A model generated the notes under the pieces. The model searched no databases and had not been told where the DNA came from. It saw only the letters and a program-made list of their open reading frames with translations. A DNA stretch of 64,000 bases from Aphodoplasma sp045541115 (GTDB taxonomy: Bacteria; Bacillota; Clostridia; UBA1381; UMGS1253). Every line of letters begins with the position of its first letter. The first letter of the stretch is position 1. Shown here one piece after another: positions 15,579 through 23,136 of the stretch. The stretch spans positions 62,001 through 126,000 of the forward strand of contig JAZQIM010000021.1 in the NCBI GenBank assembly GCA_045541115.1. The letters are read 5' to 3'. The position numbers and the translations under genes were made by a program.

Positions 15579-16700
15579 TCAGATTATATTGCCCTTTGCT
15601 ATAACAAAAGGATAATTCGGTTGACCTGCTACGGTTTTTCCCGGAAGCATAGTAACCTCTTTATCAAACACGGCATTTTCAACGTAGCAGTTTTCCTGTA
15701 TTACGCTGTTTTGCATTACGATTGAGTTTTTAACTGTCGCACCTTTTGCAATATGCACACCACGAAAGATTATAGAGTTTTCCACTGTGCCGTCAATGAT
15801 GCAGCCGTCTGCCACCATTGAGTCCAAAACGCGTGCGTCATCGCCGTAATGTGTGGGAACCTGGTCCTTGACTTTTGTATAAATTTTTCCTTCTGAAGAA
15901 AACAGCTCGCGTCGTATGTCGGCATCAAGGAAATTCATGTTGTTTTTATAATAACTGTCAATCGTGTCTACGCGTCCCACGTAGCCGTCAAACTTATAGC
16001 CGTATAGTCTTAAATTATTTAAATTCTTAATTAAAACATCGATTACCCAGTCATGCTCGCCATGGGCTATACAGTTTTCAACGATGCTTAGAAGAAGTGA
16101 ACGCTCTATAATGTACGCGTCCATCGACACACTTCTGCTCTTTGGATGCGGGTGATTTTTTGTAATATCACTGATACGTCCGTCGGATTCTACATTTAAA
16201 AGGGTGTAGCGTGAAAGCATCTCATCTGTAGCGTTTTTATCTTCGTTATAAATTATGGTAATGTCCGCGTGATTATTTTTGTGAAATTCAAGTGCCTTGT
16301 TAAAGGTCATGTTATATAGCGTGTTGCCTTTAGAAAGCACAATATAGTCGGGTTTTGTTTTGCGGATAAAGTTGCTTACAGAGTGTAATACATCGATATC
16401 TCCACCGGATTTTCCTGTACTTTCTCTGCCTATATATGGAGGCAGGATATAAAGACCGCTGTTCTTTCTGTTAAGGTCCCACGCTCTTCCGGAGCCGAGA
16501 TGGTCCATAAGAGACGAATAGTTAAATTGTGTGGCAACGCCTACGTTGTATATACCGGAGTTTACCATATTCGACAAAATAAAGTCTATAAGACGGTAGC
16601 GCCCTGCCATAGGCATAGCTGATATGGCGCGCCTTTCCGTTAAAACGCCGAGTTGCATCTGCTTATCCTCAGTTAAGATTACTCCTGACATTGCATCCAT
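15579..16700 (-). CDS. glgD: GlgD, noncatalytic-type subunit of ADP-glucose pyrophosphorylase
   Basis: A 373-residue homologue of GlgC. The catalytic glycine-rich loop (AGGxGxRL in GlgC) is replaced here by ILTEDKQMQLGVL, while the following AGRYRLIDFILSNM fold region is kept, as expected for GlgD. In Firmicutes GlgD forms a hetero-oligomer with GlgC and stimulates it. The C-terminal part has hexapeptide (left-handed beta-helix) repeats. Its start ATG at 16700 lies two bases after the glgC stop, and its GGAGGTG site is inside the last glgC codons, so translation is coupled. Confidence 0.93.
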   Translation of the reverse strand: MDAMSGVILTEDKQMQLGVLTERRAISAMPMAGRYRLIDFILSNMVNSGIYNVGVATQFNYSSLMDHLGSGRAWDLNRKNSGLYILPPYIGRESTGKSGGDIDVLHSVSNFIRKTKPDYIVLSKGNTLYNMTFNKALEFHKNNHADITIIYNEDKNATDEMLSRYTLLNVESDGRISDITKNHPHPKSRSVSMDAYIIERSLLLSIVENCIAHGEHDWVIDVLIKNLNNLRLYGYKFDGYVGRVDTIDSYYKNNMNFLDADIRRELFSSEGKIYTKVKDQVPTHYGDDARVLDSMVADGCIIDGTVENSIIFRGVHIAKGATVKNSIVMQNSVIQENCYVENAVFDKEVTMLPGKTVAGQPNYPFVIAKGNII

Positions 16701-16702
16701 CT

Positions 16703-17986
16703 TCAGACACCTCCGTTCGCCATTGTCGTATCGTTTTGTGTTTTAGAGCTTACCTTTTTTTCAAAAAGAGTATTTTCTGCGACGATATCGTTTTCTACCA
16801 TTGAATTTTTGCCAATTTCAACATTTGCATCAATTATAATATTTCCTTCTAACAGTACGATGCCATCTGAGCATATCTCCGATTTATACGGATTATCCTC
16901 AATGTCGCGTACACCTATCATGGCATTTTTGCCTATTTTACATCCCGGACCTATAATTGCTTTTTCTATAATTGCGCCTTCGTCAATTTTTGCATTCGGC
17001 ATAACTATACTGTCGCGCACAACAGCGCCATGTCCAATGCTTACACCTTCGGATATTACTGAATGTTCAACTGTGCCGTATATATCGCAACCTTCTGTAA
17101 TATGGCAGTTTTTAAGGACTGCACAGCTCGATATGAAATGCGGCGGTTTTACGGGATTACGAGAATAAATCGGCCATGCAGAGTCGTACATGTTAAGAAG
17201 TGGTGGCTGAGTAAGCATATCCATATGCGCTTCCCACAGGCTTTGTACTGTTCCGACATCGCGCCAGTAATCAGAAAAGTTATATGTGTAGATAGCTTCG
17301 TTCATAGAAAGCATCTGCGGAATAACGTTTTTGCCGAAATCGTTTGATGAACGCGGATTATTTTCGTCAACTATAAGATATTTTTTTAGTATTTGCCAAT
17401 TAAAAATATAAATTCCCATCGAAGCGAGATTGCTCTTTGGCTCTTTCGGTTTTTCTTCAAACTCGCAGATGCGACCGGACTCATCTACATCCATAATGCC
17501 AAAACGCGATGCCTCATCCCATGATACAGGCATGACCGCAACGGTTGCAGCGCCTCCGCTTTGTTTGTGAGATGCAAGCATTTTCGCATAATTCATCTTG
17601 TAAATATGGTCGCCTGAAAGAATAAGAACATATTTTGGGTTAAACTGTTCGATAAACCCGATGTTTTGGTATATTGCATTTGCGGTGCCCTTGTACCATT
17701 CTCCCTTTTCTGCTTTTACATACGGCGGCAGCACATAAACCCCGCCGAATCTTCTGTCAAGGCCCCACGGTGCTCCACCTGCTATATAGGTGTTAAGCTC
17801 GAGTGGTTGATATTGTGTCAATACTCCGACCGTATCGATGCCCGAGTGGGCACAATTGCTTAATGCAAAATCAATTATACGGTACTTTCCGCCAAAGGCA
17901 ACAGCAGGTTTTGCGATATCTTTTGTTAATGCTCCGAGCCTACTGCCTTGGCCGCCTGCTAAAATCATTGCTACACATTCTGCCAT
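16703..17986 (-). CDS. glgC: Glucose-1-phosphate adenylyltransferase
   Basis: A 427-residue enzyme making ADP-glucose from glucose 1-phosphate and ATP, the committed step of glycogen synthesis. The N-terminal ILAGGQGSRLGALTKDIAKP is the nucleotidyltransferase loop, followed by GGKYRIIDFALSNC. FEEKPKEPKS and the C-terminal hexapeptide helix are also typical. Start: ATG at 17986 behind AAAGGGG. It is the first gene of a seven-gene minus-strand operon that runs to the C_GCAxxG protein. A promoter about 220 bases upstream gives a long leader. Confidence 0.95.
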   Translation of the reverse strand: MAECVAMILAGGQGSRLGALTKDIAKPAVAFGGKYRIIDFALSNCAHSGIDTVGVLTQYQPLELNTYIAGGAPWGLDRRFGGVYVLPPYVKAEKGEWYKGTANAIYQNIGFIEQFNPKYVLILSGDHIYKMNYAKMLASHKQSGGAATVAVMPVSWDEASRFGIMDVDESGRICEFEEKPKEPKSNLASMGIYIFNWQILKKYLIVDENNPRSSNDFGKNVIPQMLSMNEAIYTYNFSDYWRDVGTVQSLWEAHMDMLTQPPLLNMYDSAWPIYSRNPVKPPHFISSCAVLKNCHITEGCDIYGTVEHSVISEGVSIGHGAVVRDSIVMPNAKIDEGAIIEKAIIGPGCKIGKNAMIGVRDIEDNPYKSEICSDGIVLLEGNIIIDANVEIGKNSMVENDIVAENTLFEKKVSSKTQNDTTMANGGV

Positions 17987-18208
17987 GTGATCGCCCCTTT
18001 CGAGTTTAGTTTACCCCTGTAAATATTACAATCAGAGAAAATTGGTACAAGGTATAAAATATGCTTTACATATGATGTTTATGAATCCATTTCCCAATTT
18101 ATAAATTCGTGTTTGTTTTTTGCTTTTTATGCCGATGCAGATTTTTGTAAATGCACAATATTCCACTGTGTGAAAAAGTTAAAAGAAATTAACTTATTAT
18201 TTTATTTA

Positions 18209-18237
18209 ATTATATCACGCACACAATAAAAAATCAA
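18209..18237 (-). promoter_or_regulatory. Sigma-A promoter of the glycogen operon
   Basis: On the minus strand, TTGATT (18232-18237), 17 bases, TATAAT (18209-18214). The predicted start near 18202 leaves a ~215-base leader before glgC. The 416-base gap between glgC and gpr (17987-18402) otherwise holds only this promoter, weak hairpins and the gpr promoter. Confidence 0.65.
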
Positions 18238-18318
18238 TAATTATACATACTAATTAAATAAAAAATTTGCGTAAAAATGACAAATATTTGAGTTTTAGCA
18301 GTCAAGGAACTGTTAAAA

Positions 18319-18347
18319 GTATATATTTATTTCAGCCGTGCAAAATA
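18319..18347 (+). promoter_or_regulatory. Candidate sporulation (sigma-F/G type) promoter of gpr
   Basis: GTATA (18319-18323), 17 bases, CAAAATA (18341-18347). This fits the forespore-type pattern GHATR-N17/18-CATnnTA with one mismatch. In Bacillus, gpr is transcribed by forespore sigma factors, so the context agrees. Confidence 0.5.
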
Positions 18348-18402
18348 TAACGGAGAAAAACAGACACACAAAACACATTTATATGATCTGAGGTAAAGAA
18401 AT

Positions 18403-19383
18403 ATGACTTATAAAAGAACAGACCTTGCACTTGAGGAAACAGAAAAATTTTTAGAAAATGCAATGCAAAAAAACATCGCTAATGCAGTGAAAATCATCGA
18501 GCAAACAAAAGGTGATATAAAGATTACGCGCGTTGAGATTTTAAATGAAGAAGGAGCAAAACAGCTTACAAAACCGATAGGCACATATGTAACACTTGAA
18601 AGCGAAACTCTTAATTATATGGACAATTCACAGCGGGAAGATTTGTGTCTTGCGATAAAAGAGCAGCTCGAAAAGATTGTAAAGATAGATTTATCAAAGC
18701 CGGTGCTTGTTGTCGGGCTTGGAAACAGAAATATTACAGCAGATGCACTCGGGCCAAAGGCTGTTGAGCAAATGCTTGTAACGCGTCATCTGTTTGAGAA
18801 TATGCGCGAGGTTGTGGGAGAAGATACGGCTTCGGTATGTGCGCTTGCACCGGGAGTGCTCGGTATTACCGGCATTGAAACTATGGAAATTGTTAAGGGA
18901 GTGTGCCAAAGAGTTAAGCCGGGACTCGTTATTGCCATCGATGCACTTGCAGCAAGAAAAATCGAAAGGATAAATACAACGATCCAGATTTCAAATACGG
19001 GCATTAACCCCGGCTCCGGAGTGGGCAATAACAGAAAGGCGCTCAACCGTGACACACTCGGAGTAGACGTAATTGCGCTTGGCGTGCCTACTGTAGTCGA
19101 TGCTGTTACGTTTGCAAACGATGCGCTCGATATTACGATTGATGCAATAAAGAAAAGCAGCAAAGAAGCAAAAGGTGTGCTTGAGCTGCTTTGCGAGCTT
19201 AAAGATGAAGAAAAGTATGCACTTTTAGATGATGTGCTTTCCAGTAGCATAGGCGAGATGGTTCTTACAGTCAAGGAAGTTGATTTGGTAATGAATAAAA
19301 TATCGAAGGTAATTGCGGGCGGAATCAATACATTTTTGCAAAAAGGAATGCAGATGGAGCAGATAGAAAGCCTTACGCTATAG
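18403..19383 (+). CDS. gpr: Germination protease (GPR)
   Basis: A 326-residue A25-family endopeptidase that degrades small acid-soluble spore proteins after germination. The protein closely follows Bacillus GPR: RTDLALE near the N-terminus (propeptide region), LVVGLGNRNITADALGPKAVE, LVTRHLF, APGVLGITGIET, IDALAARKIERINTTIQIS and GVPTVVDAVTFA. The aspartates in DALGP and IDALAAR match the conserved acidic residues of the family. Start: ATG at 18403 with GAGG upstream. It shows directly that the organism forms endospores. Confidence 0.97.
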   Translation: MTYKRTDLALEETEKFLENAMQKNIANAVKIIEQTKGDIKITRVEILNEEGAKQLTKPIGTYVTLESETLNYMDNSQREDLCLAIKEQLEKIVKIDLSKPVLVVGLGNRNITADALGPKAVEQMLVTRHLFENMREVVGEDTASVCALAPGVLGITGIETMEIVKGVCQRVKPGLVIAIDALAARKIERINTTIQISNTGINPGSGVGNNRKALNRDTLGVDVIALGVPTVVDAVTFANDALDITIDAIKKSSKEAKGVLELLCELKDEEKYALLDDVLSSSIGEMVLTVKEVDLVMNKISKVIAGGINTFLQKGMQMEQIESLTL

Positions 19384-19440
19384 GGCGGAAAAATGACGAA
19401 ATATGTCAATGAAAACTATGTCGCATTGTGCAAAATAAAA

Positions 19441-19469
19441 TTGACATGTATATATAATTGTTATAAAAT
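19441..19469 (+). promoter_or_regulatory. Sigma-A promoter of the M16-M16-lgt operon
   Basis: TTGACA (19441-19446), 17 bases, TAAAAT (19464-19469). The predicted start is about 45 bases ahead of the first gene. Confidence 0.7.
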
Positions 19470-19519
19470 AAATATGCACAGTAAATTATAGTTGCATTTT
19501 ATCGAAAGTGGTGAAAAAA

Positions 19520-20776
19520 GTGAAAAATATAGAGATAAAAGACGGCGTAACAATGCATTATATAGAAGACGCAAAATTTAAAACGACTACGCTCGGCGTT
19601 TATATACACACTCCTCTTAACAGGGAAACTGCATCAAAAAACGCACTTTTGCCAATGGTTTTAAAGCGTGGAAGTGGGAAGTGGCCAAGCTTTGATGAAA
19701 TCGAAAAAAGGCTCGATGACCTTTGCGGCGCAGCCTTAAATACGGGAGTCGTAAAGCGCGGTGAAGACCACATTTTATGCTTCGATATTTCTACTATATC
19801 AGATAAATATTATATCGGCGAAGGCGATATACTTCTTTCGTGCGCCGAGCTGTTATTTGACATAATCTTAAATCCGAAGACAAGCGACGGCGTTTTTTGC
19901 GATGAATATGTAGAAAGCGAAAAGAAAAACCTTTGTGATGCTATCGATTCGCTTATAAACGATAAGCAGTCTTATGCTTTGTGGCGAATGTATGAAATTA
20001 TGTGTAAAGATGAAGCTTATGGCGTACATGAGCTCGGAGAAAAACAAGAGGTCGAAAAGATTACGTCAAAAGCTCTTTATGAGTATTACCAAAATCTACT
20101 TAAGAATAGCAAAATCGATATTTTCGTATGCGGAAATGCCGATACAGATAAGCTTTGTGACTGGATTTGTGACGCGCTTAAAAATGTAGAGACAAAAGAC
20201 GCGCCATATCCGACTACGAAAAAAATATCGGTTGTTAATGATATTAAAAATATATGCGAAGAGTTTGATGCAAATCAGGCAAAGCTTTCACTCGGTTTTC
20301 GTATTAAAGGAAGTGTAGATTATGCAAGCATGCTCGTAGCAAATTCCGTGTGGGGAAGCGGAGCTCATTCGAAGCTTTTTAATAATGTGAGAGAAAAACT
20401 CAGCCTCGCGTACTATGCCTTTTCGCGCTATGACAAGTATAAAGATACTATTCTTGTAGGAATGGGTATTGAAACGAAAAATTATAAGATGGCATACGAT
20501 GAAACGCTTTTGCAGCTTAAAAATGTATGTGACAAAGAATTTAGTGAAAATGAACTCGAAAGCGCGAAGGCATTTATAATAAATGCACTTCGTTCGCAGC
20601 GTGACAGCCAATATGCCATGATAGATTTTCATATGGGCCTTCTTATACGCGGCGCCACAGACGATATTGACGATTTGTGTGAGAAGGTTAAAGCTGTAAC
20701 GCCAATGCAAGTATCGCAGACGGCACAGCTTTTCGAGCTTGACACGGTGTATTTTCTTAAAGGCAAGCAGCTATGA
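19520..20776 (+). CDS. yfmF: M16 peptidase homologue, YfmF-like (no HxxEH site)
   Basis: A 418-residue M16-family protein. The expected zinc motif HxxEH is absent: the corresponding early region reads PMVLKRGSGKWPSFDEIEKR. It therefore looks like the noncatalytic half of a pair. The order with the active homologue next door matches the YfmF/YfmH pair that NCBI names for EF-P 5-aminopentanol modification; that role is inferred from synteny. The frame opens at a GTG at 19508. I prefer the in-frame GTG at 19520, since AAAGTGGTGA then serves as ribosome-binding site, but the start is uncertain. Confidence 0.82.
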   Translation: MKNIEIKDGVTMHYIEDAKFKTTTLGVYIHTPLNRETASKNALLPMVLKRGSGKWPSFDEIEKRLDDLCGAALNTGVVKRGEDHILCFDISTISDKYYIGEGDILLSCAELLFDIILNPKTSDGVFCDEYVESEKKNLCDAIDSLINDKQSYALWRMYEIMCKDEAYGVHELGEKQEVEKITSKALYEYYQNLLKNSKIDIFVCGNADTDKLCDWICDALKNVETKDAPYPTTKKISVVNDIKNICEEFDANQAKLSLGFRIKGSVDYASMLVANSVWGSGAHSKLFNNVREKLSLAYYAFSRYDKYKDTILVGMGIETKNYKMAYDETLLQLKNVCDKEFSENELESAKAFIINALRSQRDSQYAMIDFHMGLLIRGATDDIDDLCEKVKAVTPMQVSQTAQLFELDTVYFLKGKQL

Positions 20777-20795
20777 TGCGGAAATGGAGAAAAAT

Positions 20796-22082
20796 ATGAT
20801 AAATTTTGATATAAGAAAAGACGAATTTATAGATGAGACATTATATCATGGCGTACATGAGAGCGGCGTGAACGTATATGTTATGCCGAAAAAAGGGTAT
20901 AACAAGTGCCACGCTATGTTTGCAACGCGTTACGGAAGTATTGAAAGCAAATTTGAAAAAGACGGTAAAATAGTATCAATTCCTGATGGCACGGCGCATT
21001 TTTTAGAGCACAAGCTCTTTGAGGAAGAAGATGGTAATGTTTTTGATAAATTTGCACTTTTAGGTGCAAGCGCAAACGCATTTACAAACTTTACTACAAC
21101 GGCATATCATTTCAGCACTACATCAAATTTTTATGAGAGCCTTGGAGTACTTATAAACTTTGTGCAAAATCCGTATTTTACAAAGCAAAGCGTCGACAAA
21201 GAGCAGGGCATTATCGGTCAGGAAATAAAGATGTATGACGATGACCCGAACTGGCAGGTGTATTTTAACGTACTTGGATGCTTGTATAACGAATGCTATA
21301 TTAAATATGATATTGCAGGAACGGTTGAAAGCATCGCAGAGATTGATAAGGATATTTTATACGACATATATTCTGTTTTTTATCATCCATCAAACATGGT
21401 TTTGTTTATCGCGGGCGATGTGCAGATAGAAAAGGTAAGTGAATGTATAGAAAAATCGCTTAAAAAAGTTACAAAACCCGAGTCAGAAGTGAAAAGACTG
21501 TATCCACACGAAAAAGAAGAAATTGCATCTTCGTATGTGCATAAAACGCTCGATGTAGCGATGCCGCTTTTTGCGCTTGCGTTTAAAGACACACAGACAG
21601 ATTTGCGCGGCAAAGATCTTTTCAAAAAGGAGATCGAAACGAAGATTCTTGTTGAGATGCTTTTTGCCAGAAGTTCTGATATATATAAAACACTATACGA
21701 AAAAGGGCTCATAAATGAAAGCTTTGATGCGGAGTATGACTGTCACAGCGAATATGCATTTGTATGCTTATCGGGAGAGTCGCAAGATCCGTGCGCTGTG
21801 CGCGATATTATTACACAGAAGCTCGAAGGATGCACTCTTTTAGAAGAAGACTACCAAAGAGCGAGAAGAGTCGTATGGGGAAATTATGTGCGCACATATA
21901 ACTCGACCGAAGCTATCGGTTACAGCTTCGTGCTTCGCCTTTTGACAGGAATAAATTATTTTGATTTTAAAGAAGTGTATGAGGCAATAAGCTTTGACGA
22001 TATAAAGAGAAGAAAAGAGCTTACTTTTGATACAACAAAATGTGCATTGTCCGTAGTTGATAACAAAAAAACACAGGGGTGA
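20796..22082 (+). CDS. yfmH: M16 zinc peptidase, YfmH-like (active partner)
   Basis: A 428-residue M16 peptidase with the inverted zinc motif HFLEH (HxxEH) near residue 66, followed by FEEEDGNVFDKFA and the ASANAFTNFTTTAYHFST stretch of active members. A second, C-terminal M16 domain occupies the remainder. The frame is open from 20739, inside the previous gene, but GGAG fits the ATG at 20796. It forms a pair with the preceding inactive homologue and overlaps or abuts lgt, so the three are co-transcribed. Confidence 0.9.
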   Translation: MINFDIRKDEFIDETLYHGVHESGVNVYVMPKKGYNKCHAMFATRYGSIESKFEKDGKIVSIPDGTAHFLEHKLFEEEDGNVFDKFALLGASANAFTNFTTTAYHFSTTSNFYESLGVLINFVQNPYFTKQSVDKEQGIIGQEIKMYDDDPNWQVYFNVLGCLYNECYIKYDIAGTVESIAEIDKDILYDIYSVFYHPSNMVLFIAGDVQIEKVSECIEKSLKKVTKPESEVKRLYPHEKEEIASSYVHKTLDVAMPLFALAFKDTQTDLRGKDLFKKEIETKILVEMLFARSSDIYKTLYEKGLINESFDAEYDCHSEYAFVCLSGESQDPCAVRDIITQKLEGCTLLEEDYQRARRVVWGNYVRTYNSTEAIGYSFVLRLLTGINYFDFKEVYEAISFDDIKRRKELTFDTTKCALSVVDNKKTQG

Positions 22083-22090
22083 TGACGAGA

Positions 22091-23074
22091 ATGGTTAACA
22101 CGATTGCGTTTCCAAAGCTTAATATAGAGCTTATGATAAATCGCGTTGCATTTACGCTTTTTGGCAAGGACGTATATTGGTATGGAATTATTATTGCGAT
22201 AGGATTTGCGCTTGGCGTTTGTTTTGCCGTGTGGCGCGCAAAAAAACAAGGCATAAATCCCGATGCAATTTTAGATGTCGTGTTATGGGGACTTCCCGTA
22301 TGCATAATATGCGCGCGTCTTTTTTATGTATTAGGCGATCCCGGCGTGCTTGATGGCGGCTTTTGGAGAATTATCGCAATATGGGAAGGCGGAATTGCCA
22401 TATACGGAGCTATAATCGGAGCGATAATGGTAGGAGTTACATACAGCCTGATAAAAAAGATTAACATGGGACTTCTTTTTGACGTGTGCGCTCCTTGTAT
22501 AATGATTGGGCAAATCGTTGGCAGATGGGGCAATTTTGTAAATGCAGAAGTTTATGGAAGAGTCACAGACTCGCTTTTTGGAATGTCAATAAACGGCGCA
22601 GCATGTGTAGAGCCTTTGTTTTTATACGAATCGGCGTTGATGCTGTGCGGGCTTGTTTTAATTCTTTTATATGAAAAATACAAAAAGGCAGATGGTGAAA
22701 TCTTTTTACTATACATAATGTGGTACGGTGTGATAAGATTTTTCCTTGAGACGCTTCGCTTCGAGCAGTATGTGTTAAGAATTGCTACTCTTGCGCTTTC
22801 ACAGCTTGTCGCGCTGCTTGCTGTTATAGCATCTTTTGCGATTTTAATGTCTTTGTATTTTAGAAGATACAAAGAAAAAAGCGCTCGGAAAATAAAGGAG
22901 AGTAATGTAATGGATAAATATACAAAGTTAAAAGAGCAAATAGAAATGACACGAAAAGAGCTTAATGAGCTTATGGATACAGGGGCTAGCCAGGAGCAGA
23001 TTTATGAGAAGAGCTGTGAACTTGACAGGTTAATTGACGAAGAGATGAAAATAATGAAAGAGATGAGTAAATAA
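22091..23074 (+). CDS. lgt: Prolipoprotein diacylglyceryl transferase with in-frame Spo0E-like tail
   Basis: A polytopic membrane enzyme that moves diacylglycerol from phosphatidylglycerol to the lipobox cysteine of prolipoproteins. YWYGIIIAIGFALG and the signature GRWGNFVNAEVYG are clear, with about seven hydrophobic segments. Normal Lgt length (~270) would end near residue 273. Here the frame runs on without a stop for 54 more residues that look like a Spo0E-type module. The start is taken as ATG at 22091, 7 bases after AGGGGTGAT; earlier GTG/ATG codons at 22079 and 22082 overlap the previous stop. Confidence 0.9.
   Translation: MVNTIAFPKLNIELMINRVAFTLFGKDVYWYGIIIAIGFALGVCFAVWRAKKQGINPDAILDVVLWGLPVCIICARLFYVLGDPGVLDGGFWRIIAIWEGGIAIYGAIIGAIMVGVTYSLIKKINMGLLFDVCAPCIMIGQIVGRWGNFVNAEVYGRVTDSLFGMSINGAACVEPLFLYESALMLCGLVLILLYEKYKKADGEIFLLYIMWYGVIRFFLETLRFEQYVLRIATLALSQLVALLAVIASFAILMSLYFRRYKEKSARKIKESNVMDKYTKLKEQIEMTRKELNELMDTGASQEQIYEKSCELDRLIDEEMKIMKEMSK
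22910..23074 (+). CDS. Spo0E-like phosphatase module, nested in the lgt frame
   Basis: An ATG at 22910, in the lgt frame, is preceded by a strong AAAGGAG (22894-22900) at 9 bases, so a separate 54-residue protein can be made. Its two helices with LKEQIEMTRKELNEL and SCELDRLI match the Spo0E-like aspartyl-phosphatase pattern (SxxLDxLI). Those phosphatases remove phosphate from Spo0A~P and delay sporulation. The family call rests on this short pattern. Whether it is made alone, as an Lgt fusion, or both cannot be told from sequence. Confidence 0.6.
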   Translation: MDKYTKLKEQIEMTRKELNELMDTGASQEQIYEKSCELDRLIDEEMKIMKEMSK

Positions 23075-23082
23075 AAAATTAC

Positions 23083-23116
23083 AGACGCATAAAAAGTGTG
23101 TATATGCGTCTTTTTT
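23083..23116 (+). terminator. Terminator after lgt
   Basis: AGACGCATA (23083-23091) pairs with TATGCGTCT (23103-23111), followed by T6. The addB ribosome-binding site begins seven bases later, so addB may depend on read-through. Confidence 0.85.
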
Positions 23117-23136
23117 GTTTTATAGGAGGTGGAAAA

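Noticed and set aside
15579..16700. GlgD gene as a broken duplicate of glgC
   Set aside because: The altered catalytic loop is typical of GlgD regulatory subunits; the frame is intact, with coupled translation.
19385..19440. Second sporulation promoter before yfmF (GTGCAAAATA repeated from the gpr upstream region)
   Set aside because: No matching -35 element at 16-18 bases; a consensus sigma-A promoter lies just downstream.
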